A DNA stretch of 64,000 bases from Nautilus pompilius. Taxonomy: Eukaryota; Mollusca; Cephalopoda; Nautilida; Nautilidae. The notes below the pieces were generated by a model that saw nothing but the letters and a program-made list of their open reading frames with translations, was not told the origin of the DNA and searched no databases. The stretch spans positions 1,795,501 through 1,859,500 of the forward strand of contig JACATO010000095.1 in the NCBI GenBank assembly GCA_018389105.1, given 5' to 3'. Shown here in pieces: positions 36,601-50,469 of this stretch. Each line of letters opens with the position of its first letter. The stretch's first letter is position 1. The position numbers and the translations under genes were made by a program.

Positions 36601-39600
36601 AATAACAAACTGTTTTGTCATATAATTTGAGAATGCACATTATTGTCTTTTCGCCTTTAAAAGTAACTTTTTCTGATATTTTATTTATCAATTTTCCAAA
36701 AATGTATGTTCAAATTTAGCAACTGACATTGTTTGTTTGTTTCTTTTGCCTTCTTATTACTCACCTGAGAGTTATAGATGCACAAAAGCAATGTAATAGA
36801 ACCAGGGTGAGGCATATTATAGTCACCACAGCTTCCACAGAAAACTGTCTTAAAGTTTCGTTATTTTTTTAATTCCACAATCTAACAATGGGATCCAATG
36901 ACATTTCTCAAGGAAATAATAGGTTATGAATTGTACAAATATTATTTAAAAAATTGTTAGAAATAAGGATTTAATGCTGGTAATTTTCATTAAGTAAATG
37001 TAAAAAAGATTTATCATGTAAATTGGTTTGGATTATTCTTTGTTTTTCTTAGTAACATAAAATTATCAATATGAAGATCTCATTTTTATTTTGGGATTCA
37101 AATATCTATGTAAAATGTTATTAAAAATTTGTATTTAATCAAAAATCCTTAAAAGTGGATCCTGCTACAGACAATGATTCTGACGCGAAAAGACTCAATG
37201 CATTAGTGTCAAAGAGAAATTAGACTTTTTTACTCATCTGATATATGTTGAAATTGATTAAATAAGACTTCAAAGTTTTCTAAAGTACCAGTATCCCACA
37301 GTGGCTTTTTATTGATTAGCAAAGAGGAAACTCCATTCTTTTAATGTGTTCATGTGATCAGCACACAACAGTATTGATTTGTTGTTTAGAAAACAATTTT
37401 AAGATGTTGGTTGTTTTATTTAGCAAGTCTGTAAAATTTTATTTTCTGAAATCCATAAGTTGCAAAAAAAATGTTAAAAACAGTTTACGTAAAATTTAAA
37501 AAGTTATTCACAAACGTGCAGTAAGGTATTATATTTTCGAAACTTTTTTAAAATTTAAGATTTTCTATAGTTCTGAATATAATTTGCTTGTGTGTTCAAA
37601 GGAAACCTGCCTGAAATAGCATCCAGTCTTGTTTCATTTAGTTTGTGTTTGTGGTAATTTGTTTTTGTTGATTTGTTACATCTCTTGAGTTTCCCAGCAA
37701 GCAGAAACTTTGTGGCAGGGCCAAAAATGCCAAGCCTGGAAGTGAGATTGGGTTTATACGATATGAAAATACAGATGAACCCACTGTAATCTGGCTGTAG
37801 CGATTCAAACAACAGTTTTCTGATATGTGAAGGGAAAAATGCTTAGAGGCAGCCCACATGGAACTGACTGATGCAGAGAAGTTATTCCAGTGACTAGGCA
37901 CCAGATACAGCTTAGACTTATCAGGAACAAACATAAGACCCTGTCACCAAAATTAATGCTCATCTCACTCTGCTACACATTACTACTACCAGTGTGGTTT
38001 GCTATCATTTAATTTTTATAATACAATGTACATAAAATTAGTGCATTTCTATTATTTCATAACAAAGTTTAAATATGCATTTAAAAGAAAAGGCTTGCAA
38101 ACAGATGGTTTCCGGAATTGCAAAGGTGTTTATAATCTTAAAATTTTCATGAAGTTTGGATTCCTGTTTTAGTTTGAGAAAATTTGCAGATTTTTTATCT
38201 GGTTTCATGAAACAGCCTGGAAATTTCAAATTATGTGCTGGTTAAGTAAGTTGAGACTTCAGAAAAATGTAATATTTTCTCAAAGTTGTATCATTTTCGT
38301 TCTTTGACTATCACCTGATTTGTCTTGCTTGATCTTGCAGTTCAGTGGTGATGGATACTTGTTTGTGTCTTTAAAAAATCTTTTGGGAGTTATTGAAATG
38401 TTCTTGAATTTAATTTTAACAGGTATATTTGGTGAACTGCCTATCTTTGGTAGCTTATATCTTTAGTGATTTACTGCATCCCATTAAGTACAGTTTAAGC
38501 TATATTCAGAGGCCGAAATTAAATTCTAGTAACTCTAAGGAAAATTACTTTCAGATTTTACTTGGTTTTTTTTTTTTTCAGTGAATTTAGTTTAAACTTG
38601 TTTCCTTGCAATAATTAAAAACCATGCATACTGTGTGGAGAAGTGGGATTATTATTAAGTTCTTCCTTCATTATTCCAGATTCCAACACTCAGTAAAAGC
38701 ATCTCTATTTTGGAGATGTTGGAGAAGAAAAACAAACAAAGCTGATTTTTCAGCAGGATGCCAAAATTGAATGGTGCAGAATGATTTTTTTATCCCAAAC
38801 AGCTTTATGATAAAATACTGCAATGACCAAGTTTCTCATATCTTAAGTAAAAGAGAATTTGCTTTATCTGACTAAAAACTGGTTTTGTATCTATTGTCTC
38901 ATTTACATTGGTCCCATACTGGAATCTTTTTTAGTGGTTTAATATTGTGATGATGATTAGTGGGAGTAGGTAACACAACTAATTGTTAGTTGCACTGTTA
39001 TTCTGACCAGCAGTGTAGAGCCACTTTTACTAGCTGGCAGAATTTCATATTTTCCTCGAGGGAAATCTTGTCTTTATGGACACTGGCAAGTTACAGTGGA
39101 AGACGCAGAAACAACTCGTTCTGGCTGGCTGCCGTGCATCGGCTTCTCATAAAAATCTGTTTATGATGCAGCTGTCCACTTAAACTATGATAAACTTTTG
39201 ATAATTGGTGATTAAAGGCAGTGAGCAGACTTAGTATATATTGGTTACAGTGTTAATAGTAAACTGCTGGCTTGGCAAGACAACTTCCAATGTATCTATA
39301 GTCTCTGTCTTGAAAAGAAAAAGTAAAATAAACAATTTGCAAATATTTTACTGAAGCCATTAGAAATTTTAATTAATATTTGTAAGCCAGTAGTACTCAG
39401 TTTCAAAGTGCTTGATTGTTTACATGCTGCACACTGGCAGGGCTGATGATTAACAATTTTATTGTTGTTAAAATGGATGGACAGTAACCATTTGAAGCTT
39501 AATGTCAAACTGTGGCTAGCACATTTGATCAAGTGTATTTAATACATGCATACACGCAACATTAGGAAAACCAGAGCTAAAAGAAGACAAAGGGTATAAT

Positions 39601-42600
39601 TATGGAAGATTTAAAAGTTTTAATCAAGGAATCTTGATAGGAATGCATGACTTGAAGCTAGTTAAGTATGGAGCAAAATGAGAGAATGATAGGAAGCTAT
39701 AATTTGAGTACTTAAAATAAAAAAACAACCTTTTGTAGCATACTGTTGTAACGTGTATGGAATTTGTATTTTAATATAGAAAGTAAACTTACTGTGTTTG
39801 ATAATTTATCAAGAACATAGGTGAATGAAGGCTTGGACTAAACTTATTTTGTCAATTTCCTAATTAGAGATGAGGCTGCACCTGGAAAAAGCTTTGAACT
39901 GACAAAGAGAAAGAAGAAAAAAACAACTAACTAATATTTGCATAGAGACTTGTTTGAAATTAATAGTGCCTAGAATGGGTTAGAGAGAGATTGGATAAGG
40001 GAAAGACCACTATGGTCGTGTTATATTTTTTCATCGCAAACTTAAACTTATTCATCTGGTGATCAAATTAGTAAAAAAAAAAATGCAAAAAAATTTGCTA
40101 GAAGCCCTAAAGAGTGCTCACATCCTCCTTAAATGAGTGTCCCCACTCATTTTCACATAGTCAGAATATGTCTTGAAAAAATGTATAAATAAATAAGTAA
40201 ACATGAAATATTTCCAGTTTTTGTTGTTGTTATTAAAAAAAAAATAATTTATATTTACAGCTGTAGTGTGGAAATGACAAGTAAGAGTTGTGTGAATTTT
40301 ACTGAATCCAAATATTTAATTTAATGCATTATCAGCTTTGTTTTCTTTCTTAGTCAACTTTATTGAGTAGGGATGAAAGGAAGAGAAAAGGTATTGTTAG
40401 TAAGGAAAACCTTTCATGAAGCCATTGGTCAAGAAATGTTAAAAATACTTCATGCTTTGGCAATTTTTTGGGAGGCAGCTTGAAGGTTCTTGAGGTTGAA
40501 TGATTTTTTTACTTATTTGTATAATTTTTTTTCAAATTTGATTTAGTTTGTCTAAAAGGTAAAATTAAATATCTTAGTGGTATGATCAAATGAAGTAAAA
40601 CTTAACATGGCAGAGGAGATAAAGAAAAATACTTCAGACCATAAGTTAAAAATAAAATGTGATCTAAATTGTTATAATGGTCCCATTAAGCACTTGGACA
40701 TATTTCAGTTTTTTGATGGCTTCAGAATTGTTGAACACTGGTTTATTGGAGAATAAGAATGCTTTCCTTGGCAAGTTACAATGGTGCAAAGTTTGTCTTC
40801 TACATAGTAACATGACATTTAGGGCCAATAGTACTGAGAAACTGCTTTGAAAAAAAGAAATGGCAGGCACTTTGGTGAAACTGTTAAATGTTTTGTTTAA
40901 ACTTTTAAAGTTGCCTTTTTAACTATTCCATTTCACAATATTATGTCTTTTGTTCTCTAAGATAAAGGCTTTTTTCTCCTTTCTCTGTTCTTTAAACATT
41001 TTTTAAATGAGATTGAAATATCTTTCAATTTTTTTTTCTCCAAACAATCATTAATCATTTTAATTCCCTCATGATTTTAGGTCTGTACAATGTATGTTTG
41101 TCACTTTAAGTTTTCATTTACCATTTGAAGCATAATATTCTGAAGTGTCTCTATGTGAATTCTCATATATGGTGTTCATTTATTGTATGTATTTATTTTA
41201 TGCTGCTAAATCACAGAAATAATTTCTTTCTTCTTTTTTTTAAAGATTCTTTTAGTTCAACATAACACAAAGTGGAAAGCCAAATTGAAGCATAAAACTG
41301 GGAAAGTAACCAGTTTTCTTTTTCCATAATCTGATAAACAAGATTTGTGTCAGCTCATTAGACAAAAACTAAATGGGTGTGAAATGAAGCTAAATCAAAC
41401 AAATGATGAAAAGGTTTTTCTGAAGATGTCCAATGCTGTCCCCTCTTGCTATTAGTGCCAGTTCTTTGACACTAAAGTATGAATGACTGGTTCTAATGAT
41501 GTTATTTTCACCATCAGTAGGTAATAGGTTTTTTCACTTCACTACTCTAGTATTTTGTTTACCATAATGTATTCATATCTGCTTACAACACACTTGGAGA
41601 ATTCTCATCTTTGGCTGCATTAATGATTTAATAATGTTTCCATACACGTGCTTATGTTCATGCTGTTTAATTTATGGATATATATTGGCTCACAGGTTTG
41701 TTTCAATTTTCCTACTTACTGTACATTTCATACAGTTAGTACACCATCTCCTATAACAATTGCTTCAAGATCATAAACTGGCTTTTAAAAATAGGATATG
41801 CATCATGGCATATTTATGTAGTTACTGCATTTTCTCATGTATTTCTCATATAATAAATGGGTCTATGATTATATACTGGATTTTAAAAATAGGTTTATTT
41901 TTAAGTTTATAGAAAAATTCATCTTTTTTAAATTGAATGTATGATGAATGGATATGTATGCATATTTGTTATATATATGTGAAACCGATGTTTGTTGTAT
42001 AAATAGTCTAAATGTATCCATGTATGTTAACCTTATATAATACTAGTATGTAAGAATTACAATAGTTTGCTGTGAGTCATTCAGTAAAAGTGTTTAACAG
42101 AGTGTCTTAATGTTAATTCCATTTTTCCCAATTATATGGTATTACAAGTGATGTACTTTATTAGTTTTTCTGAGTCGTTAGCTTTAGATATGCTATTTTT
42201 TGGCTTTTTCTTTTATCTTGCATTGTATTTTTTAGTTCAAATTTTTAAAACTAGAGAACTTCTCTATACAAGCAAATATATGGATGTAATTTCTTCCAAT
42301 GGATATCTTGAAGATTTTCTCCTATTTAATGCCAAAATTGCAGTAGTTGTCACAACTGATGAAGTAAAAGTCAACTAAACCTTTAAAAGTTGAAAATTTT
42401 TACACAATCTATCTGCCAAGAAGGAATTTTATTTTTAACAATCATATTCTCTTGTATCAGCTTCAAATGCTTCATCCAATCAGGCAGAAGCAGACAGCAT
42501 AAATGTTTTTTAATGTAGACCTGGCATGCACTTTTTACTGACTTTATATGCTTTAAAACATCTTTTTTTTCACCATCTGTACGTAATTCAACATTACATT

Positions 42601-42670
42601 TTTAATCTTTCTAAATAAATTACATGTCTGAAAATCAAATGCAGCATGACTATAATCACTAAAGTTAATT
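36601..42670. other. AT-rich non-coding stretch, probable intron
   Basis: About 6 kb without a recognisable gene. The minus-strand frames at 37555-37934 include YLVPSHWNNFSASVSSMWAA, faintly like the C-terminal 'WN.LP.S' stretch of LINE reverse transcriptases, but too little remains to call. Other short open frames lack features. Confidence 0.4.
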
Positions 42671-43380
42671 GCCATATTTTTTGGCATATAAGTCAATATT
42701 TTTTTTTCCTTAGAAGTCCAGGCTTTGACATATGCTTCAACTTATCTATGAATAGAGTCATTGAAATCGCTTTAATGAAAAAAAATTTTAAAAATGATAA
42801 AGTGTTATTTTCTGAAATAAACTGTAAAATTGTTTATTTGAAACAGACTACAGAAATGATTGCCAGAAACATTTGCTGATTGGGTGAACAATTTTCCATT
42901 ATGCATTCACTGAAGCATGCAAAATTATCCAATCAATAACAGTTACTTTCTGTCTCTCATTTTCAATCCTAATTATATGTATAAATAGCCCCAACAAATC
43001 CTTTACCTCATCTCAGAATATCTTCCATAAAGTCATGCAAGTCAAACAGCAGCTTTTAAGATTGAAGTGGTTGTTTGCTGAAGAAAATGGTAGTAATATC
43101 ACCATGCACAGGAGATATGGTGTCAGTGAGAAATGTATTAAGGACTGGCATAAAGTGAAGGATATGTTACAAACTATGAATAAAATAAAGAAGGCAAATC
43201 ATCACTGGATGGACATAATTTGGAGGAATGTTCTAACACAATGTGCTGCACATTGTGAACTTAGTACTGTACAGTTGAGACTAAAGGCAAAACAAACCAC
43301 AACTGATGATTCTGTCATTAAATTTCTTCAAATGTTTTCCTATTTTTCTTTTGCTGGTATACAGTACTCATCATGATGGT
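42671..43380 (+). pseudogene. pogo-type transposase N-terminus with candidate left terminus
   Basis: The open frame 43035-43376 reads QVKQQLLRLKWLFAEENGSN, then ITMHRRYGVSEKCIKDWHKV and KDMLQTMNKIKKANHHW. This is the Brinker/pogo-type DNA-binding helix-turn-helix (consensus AEE.GNRAA.R.FGVSEK.VRDWRK). It continues into LSTVQLRLKAKQ of the CENPB-type second domain. Upstream at 42671, GCCATATTTTTTGGCATATA resembles the ends of pogo-like elements that start with ...TATTTT..GCATATAAGTC. The DDE domain and right end were not found. Confidence 0.6.
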
Positions 43381-46300
43381 TTCCCAGAGGTGTGTACCAT
43401 ATTGTCCAATCAGCTGAGTGCCTGAACCTCCTTGTTTGCCTAGTTGTGAACTCTAAATGTTGGACAACTTGAAATTGAGCTGAATGGCAACTTATGCTAT
43501 CAAAAATGAAATTAAAATGTTGATGATAGATAAAAATGTCACATTTGGTTTCTTAAAGTAAGTCATTCAACACAACACATGACACAGGATCACCTGATGA
43601 TTATTGATGTTATGCAGCAACTTAAAATGGCATGGCTTTCAATACCAAAACCAATAATACCGTTTGTAGTCTGTTTCATATATCTTTCCATGACTACAGT
43701 CATGTTGAAAAACCATTTCAGTACCCCATTTATCCAGAAGATCACTTTTACAAAGTAGTTTAATGCAATGTCTTTAAAAAATTTTATTATCTACTTTTGT
43801 TCTTAACTAACTGTATTTTGGTATTTTTAATATTTGAAAGCTCACATTTTCTCTTACAAGGTGTGACCTTTTTAATTGTAGAAGAGCAAAATAAGCATAT
43901 ATTGGTGTCTCAGGTGTATGTACAGAGAATTTGTGGATGTAGAAATGGTAATAATTGAATCATTTTCATTATTGTAAAGATCTTCATACACTCAAATGGA
44001 TAAGTTGTCATTTGATGATGCTTGGCATTCAAAGGTTAATTAGTCACCCCATCCAACTGCTCTAGCTATTACCCTTTTGCACACTTGTACTTTTCATGTT
44101 TCTTCTTTTTTAGTGGCACACCCTGTCCTTTTACTCCATGCAAGCTCATTAGTAGCAAGACAAATTAAACATTTCTGTTTTGAGAGTTACTTCTCTTTCT
44201 AAAATACATTCCTCTACTTTTTATTGACTGATGCTGTATGCTGGTTTCTGGGTGATGCCAATGTAATAAGATGCTTACAACCCTTGGGTGAATGATGAAA
44301 AGGTATTTTGTTCTTATACTAATTAAATTTAAATTATACTTTTGTGGCCATGAACTACAGATATCTTTTCATTTAATATGTAAATTTTTCATTCAAACTA
44401 AAATTTCGTATTACACAAGCAAATTCATGATTTTGTATCACACTGGTTATATAAGTTTTTGTCTAATTTTCATGTAATTTTTAGTTTTAAATAATCATAA
44501 AATTTCACACTTGCTATTTAATATTTTACAAAGTTTACCTTAACCTGTGTACGATATGTATATGCCTTTTATAGTATAATTGTCTTTACTGCACCTGTTG
44601 TATGATCTTGATTAAAACATCCTGACTTTATGGACTCTCCTAGGTTTTATTGGAACATGCATTTCTGATCTACTGCAGTCATGTGTCAGTCATTTCTATA
44701 ATAATGACCACCAGTCAATTGGCAAATGTCTGTCTGCCTTCAGCAGAAATTGATGGTCAGTCAGTGATGCCACCATATTCACAATCTCTAAATACTTTGG
44801 CATTCTTCCTAGTGTTTCAGCATCAGTCATAGGCAGTACTCATTCAACTGTTAATTGTTGTATCCTTTAACTTGCCTAATCTTTTTTTATGTGAGGGTGC
44901 CAGTTATTTCCAGTGGCTTGCAGTAGGATTTTGGTTGGTGAAAGTAGAAAGAAATGATCAGAGTGTTTAATGCAATTAATCCTAGAAAACCTGAAGACAC
45001 GTGGCTTAATCTCTGTGTTTAGAATCATAATCCTGGCATGGGTAGTGCATCATATCTGATAGACTTCCAGTCTTCTGAACCTGGCCAGATATAGTTTTAT
45101 AAAAAAATATTTAGTGTTTATCAAATGGAAGCATAAATTTGGGTTAATTAAAAGAAAACGACGGGGAAGTAAGGTTTTATTTTTAAATTAAAATTTACTT
45201 ATTTACAGTCATTGTATATATGTGGTACATCTTAACTAATTTTAACAAATCTTAAAAAAAAATACTGCAGTATTCTTTTTAGGGACATTTTACTTTACAA
45301 CTCTTAGACAAAAGATTTAAAATGAGTTTTTTTTTTTAATGCAGAAAAATTATATTTGGAGAAAGACTGAGTATTTTTTATCTGTAGTTGAATTGAAAGG
45401 TTAAAATAATTCATTGTTATTAATATGTTTCCTTGTTTTTATAGTGGAAACTAAGCAGATAGACTGGCTATTCTCTGTAAGGAAACTGAATGAAGCAGTA
45501 AACACACATACACACACACAATCAAGATCAACAAAGTCCTGATAAATGTTACAAGAATAAAAGTATGAAATTTTTTTAAAAAATTACTGAAATTACCTGC
45601 TTTGAAGTAAACACAACATCATCGATAACTTACTTAACAAACAAAATTGTTGAGGCTGTAGAAGTAATTTCTAGGAGTATTAAGTTATTAACATCAAAAT
45701 TAATTAAAATAAATGTGGTACTGAAATTTTCTGCTTATTGAGTGGAGATCTAATCTAACCAGTATTATTCCTTCTACCTTGTAAGACAATTAACCCAAAA
45801 TCTATAGGGTGTCGAGAACTCTAATATCTATCTTTTCCACCTTCAGACACAGGTTGTGCATACCTAACCAATAAAATCTGTTATCCTATTCAAATCCAAG
45901 ATACACAAGTAACTGAAACAAATATGGTATATTAAGAGAATGCAAAAAAATGTTTCATTTTTAACTATTTTTCTGTAAATTTACTATTATACACATGATC
46001 TTTTATTTCACTTTAAGAGAATTAGATTTTTAAAAAGGAAACAAAAAAGTAGTTGTTGAGAGGATTGGTTTTTAAACAACAAGAAACCCATTCCCTTTTC
46101 TTTATTTGCTCAAAAGTTATATTAATTTCTTTTGATATCACATTTTTTTTTCCCTTCACATTTCAGTTAGTAGTTGAAATCATCCATCTCAGTGTCAGTA
46201 TGTGCCACATAGCACTATTGAGAAAATTTTCATAATAATAATGAGCCTGTTCCAAAATTTAACATCTATTCCCTTCCACACCATGATGCTGCTACCAGCA

Positions 46301-48679
46301 AATGTGGTAAACTATGAATGTCTCTGTGCATGGTAGTACAGTAAAGAAAAATTACTGATTATGGTGATAGTAATATTGAGAAAACTCAATTATTCTCAGA
46401 ATAGATCTATTTTGGGGCTTTTTTCCCCTTGGATTCTTAGCTTTTGATCTGGATAAGTGAGACGTATACAGAGGTGCTTTAGTCCTGTATCTATCTGGCT
46501 GAAGATTTTTGCATTGGTGGTATATAGGTAATTCTGTATTGCTCCCATGTGATAAATTGTGCAAAGTCAAATTGCAAAGGATGCATTTACTAAATTGATA
46601 ATTTTGCATATAATCATTAGCTATGTATATGGTCTCACAAGACAAGGGTCAAAAGGTAATTTTTGGCTAACAATAATCAGCACACGTGCAATTTTTATTA
46701 CATTGAAATAACAATTAAAGATTTTATTGCTACAAATTAACAGAATTCTTAAAACATTTCAAATTAATTGGACTATTTTGAAAGTTTGTGTAAGAAAACT
46801 TAAAAATAATTATATGTAAGTGACTAACAGGTTAAAATGATGCCAGTTTACAACAGATTACTGGAATATGACACTCTACTTTATGTAGTGGTAATGAAAC
46901 TCCTCGATTGTAGTAAAGGTCATCCTTCATGAGAATCATTACTTGTTTTACAATGTCCATGGCAAAATATTTTTAAAAGATGTTAGCTCAATATATATCA
47001 GCTACATATATGTAGTCAATTTTATTAAAATGTCACAAGTGAATGTAAATACAGTGATAACAGTTGCTTCAAGTGAAGTATTGATGTTGAAGAGTAAGCT
47101 AATAAATGATGGGAACAGACTCAACAAATTTAAGTTTATTAGTTATGATGTCTGATAATAACTTTGTTGTATAAATTAAGATGATGTTCACAATAGGCAT
47201 ACAATTTGTTTTACTGTTCTTATTTCATATTAATTTTGTTTAAAGAAATATCTGAATTGTATTTTTAAAGATGTGTCAGTTTGATGCTTTTTGGTTGGCT
47301 GCACAATTTAGTAGTAGTAGTAGTACATTTCACAACATTATTAAACTAAAATAACTTTTAGTTATGATTGTATAGCACTTATTGATTAGCCTCTTCATCA
47401 GATATTACAAAGAGACTTTCTTGTTTTGTTTGATGATCTCTATACAGCCAATTCATTAATTCATTTTAATTAAAGCACCCTTCTCCCCCACCCAAATAAA
47501 GCATAATATGAGGACTTTGACAATTCAGCTTACTTTCTTTAATATTAGCAAATAAAAAGATTCTAATTGAATTTGTTGCATTTTCCCCACTGAATATGAT
47601 GCCATATATTATTATTTTATCATAGTGTGTTTCCTATATTTTAATAACTCTAATTAGAGTGAAATTTTTGTTTTATTTGTTTGCTATGTTTGTTTATTTC
47701 TATGCATGTATAGAATAAAAAGTATTATGTACATCAGTAGCTATTGTGGAAAATAGTATATCTTGAACTTATGAAAAATGTTATCATTTTACAATTTATT
47801 TTTGCATCTTGCATTTAAACAATACCTAACCATAATATAGAGCTAGTTGATATGAGTCACTGTAGCTAGATTGGGGATACATGTCCCCAATAAAATAAAT
47901 ATCATATCTAATTTTCCTTCTGAAACAAAATGAAAGCAAGGTTTAGTTTTTTGTAAATGTATTTTTAATCATTTTTTTCATAATAATTTTCAGAAAGAGA
48001 AAGGAGTAAACTAAATGCAATTTATGGACATGCAATTTTTGATGGCCAAAAAAATATATTTTATATTGCTGTTGACTTTAAAGTTATCAGTATAGTACAG
48101 CAAGGAAAATAGAAATAATGTAGGTCTCTGGTTCTCCTGTAACCACCAATGTGGCTGCTGCTACATGTGGTAAACAAATCTCCATGAAGAACTTTGCCTT
48201 TGTCCTTTAAACAAAGGTCAGGCATGAAACATTTCATATACCCCATAGTATCAGATAGTGCAGGTGAAATAGTCTGGTGGTTCTCTCTTACCCTGTTCAT
48301 TCACAACAGAGGCTATATCCCAGTATTTTTTGTTGTTGTTTAGTCTGAGCTACCTACAAAAAAATATAAAAGAACACAGGGGACTTAATTAACTGCAGCA
48401 AATATTATGTCTGGTGACTTTTTTTTAAAAAAAGAAATCTTGTGTCATTAGGTGTTTTCTTAACAGTAGTGAATAGGCTTAAAACTAGAATGTACTGTAA
48501 TAGTGTGATTGATCATCTCATAATATCAAATGCTTATGACACTGGAAGAATGGTCAACTTTGCATTAAAGATTCAGAAGATCATATTTGCATGCTATTTT
48601 TTTCCGTTTACTATCTTTAGGATCTGGTATCATGTAAATGACACTTTTTGGTGATGAATAAATGATTTTTTTATCCAAT
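43381..48679. other. AT-rich non-coding stretch, probable intron
   Basis: No recognised gene. A short segment at about 45020-45085 could be a SINE head remnant, but I could not align it securely. A (TAG)5 run is at 47309-47324. Confidence 0.4.
47309..47324. repeat. (TAG)5 microsatellite
   Basis: Five consecutive TAG units. Confidence 0.9.
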
Positions 48680-48985
48680 GCTGTTGTTCGCTGTCTCTGT
48701 CAGAGAAGCAGTGTAGTGCTTTGATTTTCTAATAGGAAGCTTTGCTAGTCTTGTGCATAAGGGGCCTGGTACTTCTGATTTTGGTAGCAGAAACCTTGCT
48801 AGAACTGTTTATTTTTAGATGTGGAAGGAAATCTGAGTGGCTGTTGCAAACTCTTGTGCTCAGCTGGTGAAAAAGAGTAATGAGAAAAAAACCATGCTAG
48901 GGAGGCAGTATGCCTGATTTATGCTTGTCTTTAACTTGAAACTTAGTTGTCCAGTAGTATACCACTATGCTACCCATCATGTGAA
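48680..48985 (-). repeat. SINE-like repeat, copy 4
   Basis: It contains GGAAGCTTTGCTAGTC, GGGGCCTGGTACTTCTGATT, the TTGCTAGAACTGTT / TTATTTTTAGATGTGG block and CAGCTGGTGAAAAAGAG / AAAAAACCATGCTAGGGAGG, in the same order as copies 5 and 6. The right end GTCCAGTAGTATACCACTATG corresponds to the tRNA-like head on the minus strand. Confidence 0.75.
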
Positions 48986-49044
48986 GACATTCTTCTCATG
49001 CCCAGCTATTTGTGATTTATTTTTAAAATGTGTTTACTAATGTA

Positions 49045-50467
49045 CAGTAAACTCCCTGATATCTGGTACTCATGCACCCGGAATTCTCATCTAACCAGCA
49101 AAGATTAAATGGAAAAAAATTACGATTTTCATAAATTGTCTTCAAATGCAACAATCTGAATTTGGCATGTCATGTTCACCCACTGCCAATTGGTAGTTCT
49201 TCCATCCGCCACTAGCAGCACTGCTCAGCTGTCATTACATTTGTAGCAATTGCCTGGACCTCTGCTTTTGTTCTATCTGATATATCTTCACCCATCATCC
49301 TGCTATGTCATCTAATAAGAATACCAAGCAAGGACTAAAGTTATTTTACCATTGAAACAGAAGATGGAAATATGTAAATGATTGGAAAAGGGTGAAAATT
49401 TAACATGCTTATGCAGGATTTAAGGAGTTAGATGTTGGTTTGTCAACCATTTACAATATTAAAGCTCAAGTGCTAAGCTTAAGGAGTTCTTCAAAAATCT
49501 GAAAGTGATAAGAGTGTAGAGTTGCATCATGCACTGTATACTCCCAAACTGGATGACCTGAGTTGTCGTTGTACGAATGGTTTTCGTTAAAGAAATTGGA
49601 AGATGAATGTATCTCAGGACTGATGTTAATAGAGAAGGCTAAAGAATTTCATGAAAAAATGAACATCCCAGAGCCATGTGTCTTTTCTCAAGGATGGCTC
49701 ACTCACTTTAAGATGTATCATGGGAACCAAAAACTTGATGTATGAGATGAACAGATGTGCGGGTATGAATGCAGCTGAAGTTTCTGTGTAACTTTCACCA
49801 AACTTGTGATTGAACACAACCTGACTACCAAGCAAATCTTTAATGCTGACGAGACTGGGTTAAATCGGCAATGTCTTCCACCCACAGCCTTAACTGATGC
49901 AAATGTAAAGATTGCTCATCTTTTTAAGAAAAACAAACACAAATGACTGTGCTAGTGCTGCAAATTCAGTAAAAAAAAAAAACATTTCCGGAGAAGAACT
50001 TGATGAATGGATGGATGTTGCTGTTACAATGACTTTAAATACTGAAGAAATTATAGTATGTTTTGAGTCGTGACAAAACTAAGGTTCAAGAAGAGGAAAG
50101 CGATAAAGAGGAACACGTTGGAAAAGTCTCATGGTGGGTTGCTGCTGAAGGATTTGAAAAAGTGTTGAGAAGAGAAACTGTATTTCTGCATAAAACGTAA
50201 TGTAGCTGCAGTATCCTCCAAAGATGTACAGCTTCATGTGATGGTAAGTACAGTCCTTCATTTCAATTTATTTTCAATATAATTTTATTGTATATGCCTG
50301 TCTTTGTTTCATGAAGCTATAGGTTTTGTGTTAATCTGTTATTTAAAAGGATAAGGAAAGTTTATAAATACTTTAGTGTATTGTATTGGGTTTTTGTAAG
50401 AGTATTTCTCATGCAAATGGCACCCCCCCCAATTCCCCATGGGTGCCGGATATCTAGGAGTTTACTG
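49045..50467 (+). mobile_element. jerky/Tigger-type element with both ends and TA duplication
   Basis: A 1423-bp element. The left end CAGTAAACTCCCTGATATCT and the inverted right end CAGTAAACTCCTAGATATCC match closely. TA flanks both (49043-49044 and 50468-50469). It carries a degraded + strand transposase. It is shorter than an autonomous member would be, since the catalytic domain is mostly missing. Confidence 0.85.
49305..50240 (+). pseudogene. jerky-like (TIGD/JRK family) transposase, broken
   Basis: The first readable codon is ATG 49305 (MSSNKNTKQGLKL). There follow DWKRVKI and ELDVGLSTIYNIKAQ (first HTH), [58 protein letters not shown] (second, CENPB-type DNA-binding domain), LTTKQIFNADETGLNRQCLP (first catalytic Asp in NADETG, about 49846) and, after several breaks, GEELDEWMDV, a C-terminal region. 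The DNAPAH block with the second Asp is not visible, so an internal deletion is likely. At least six stops or frameshifts. Confidence 0.85.
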
Positions 50468-50469
50468 TA

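Noticed and set aside
37555..37934. Possible LINE 3' coding remnant on the minus strand (PSHWNNFSASVSS)
   Set aside because: The resemblance is one short motif; no reverse transcriptase blocks are visible.
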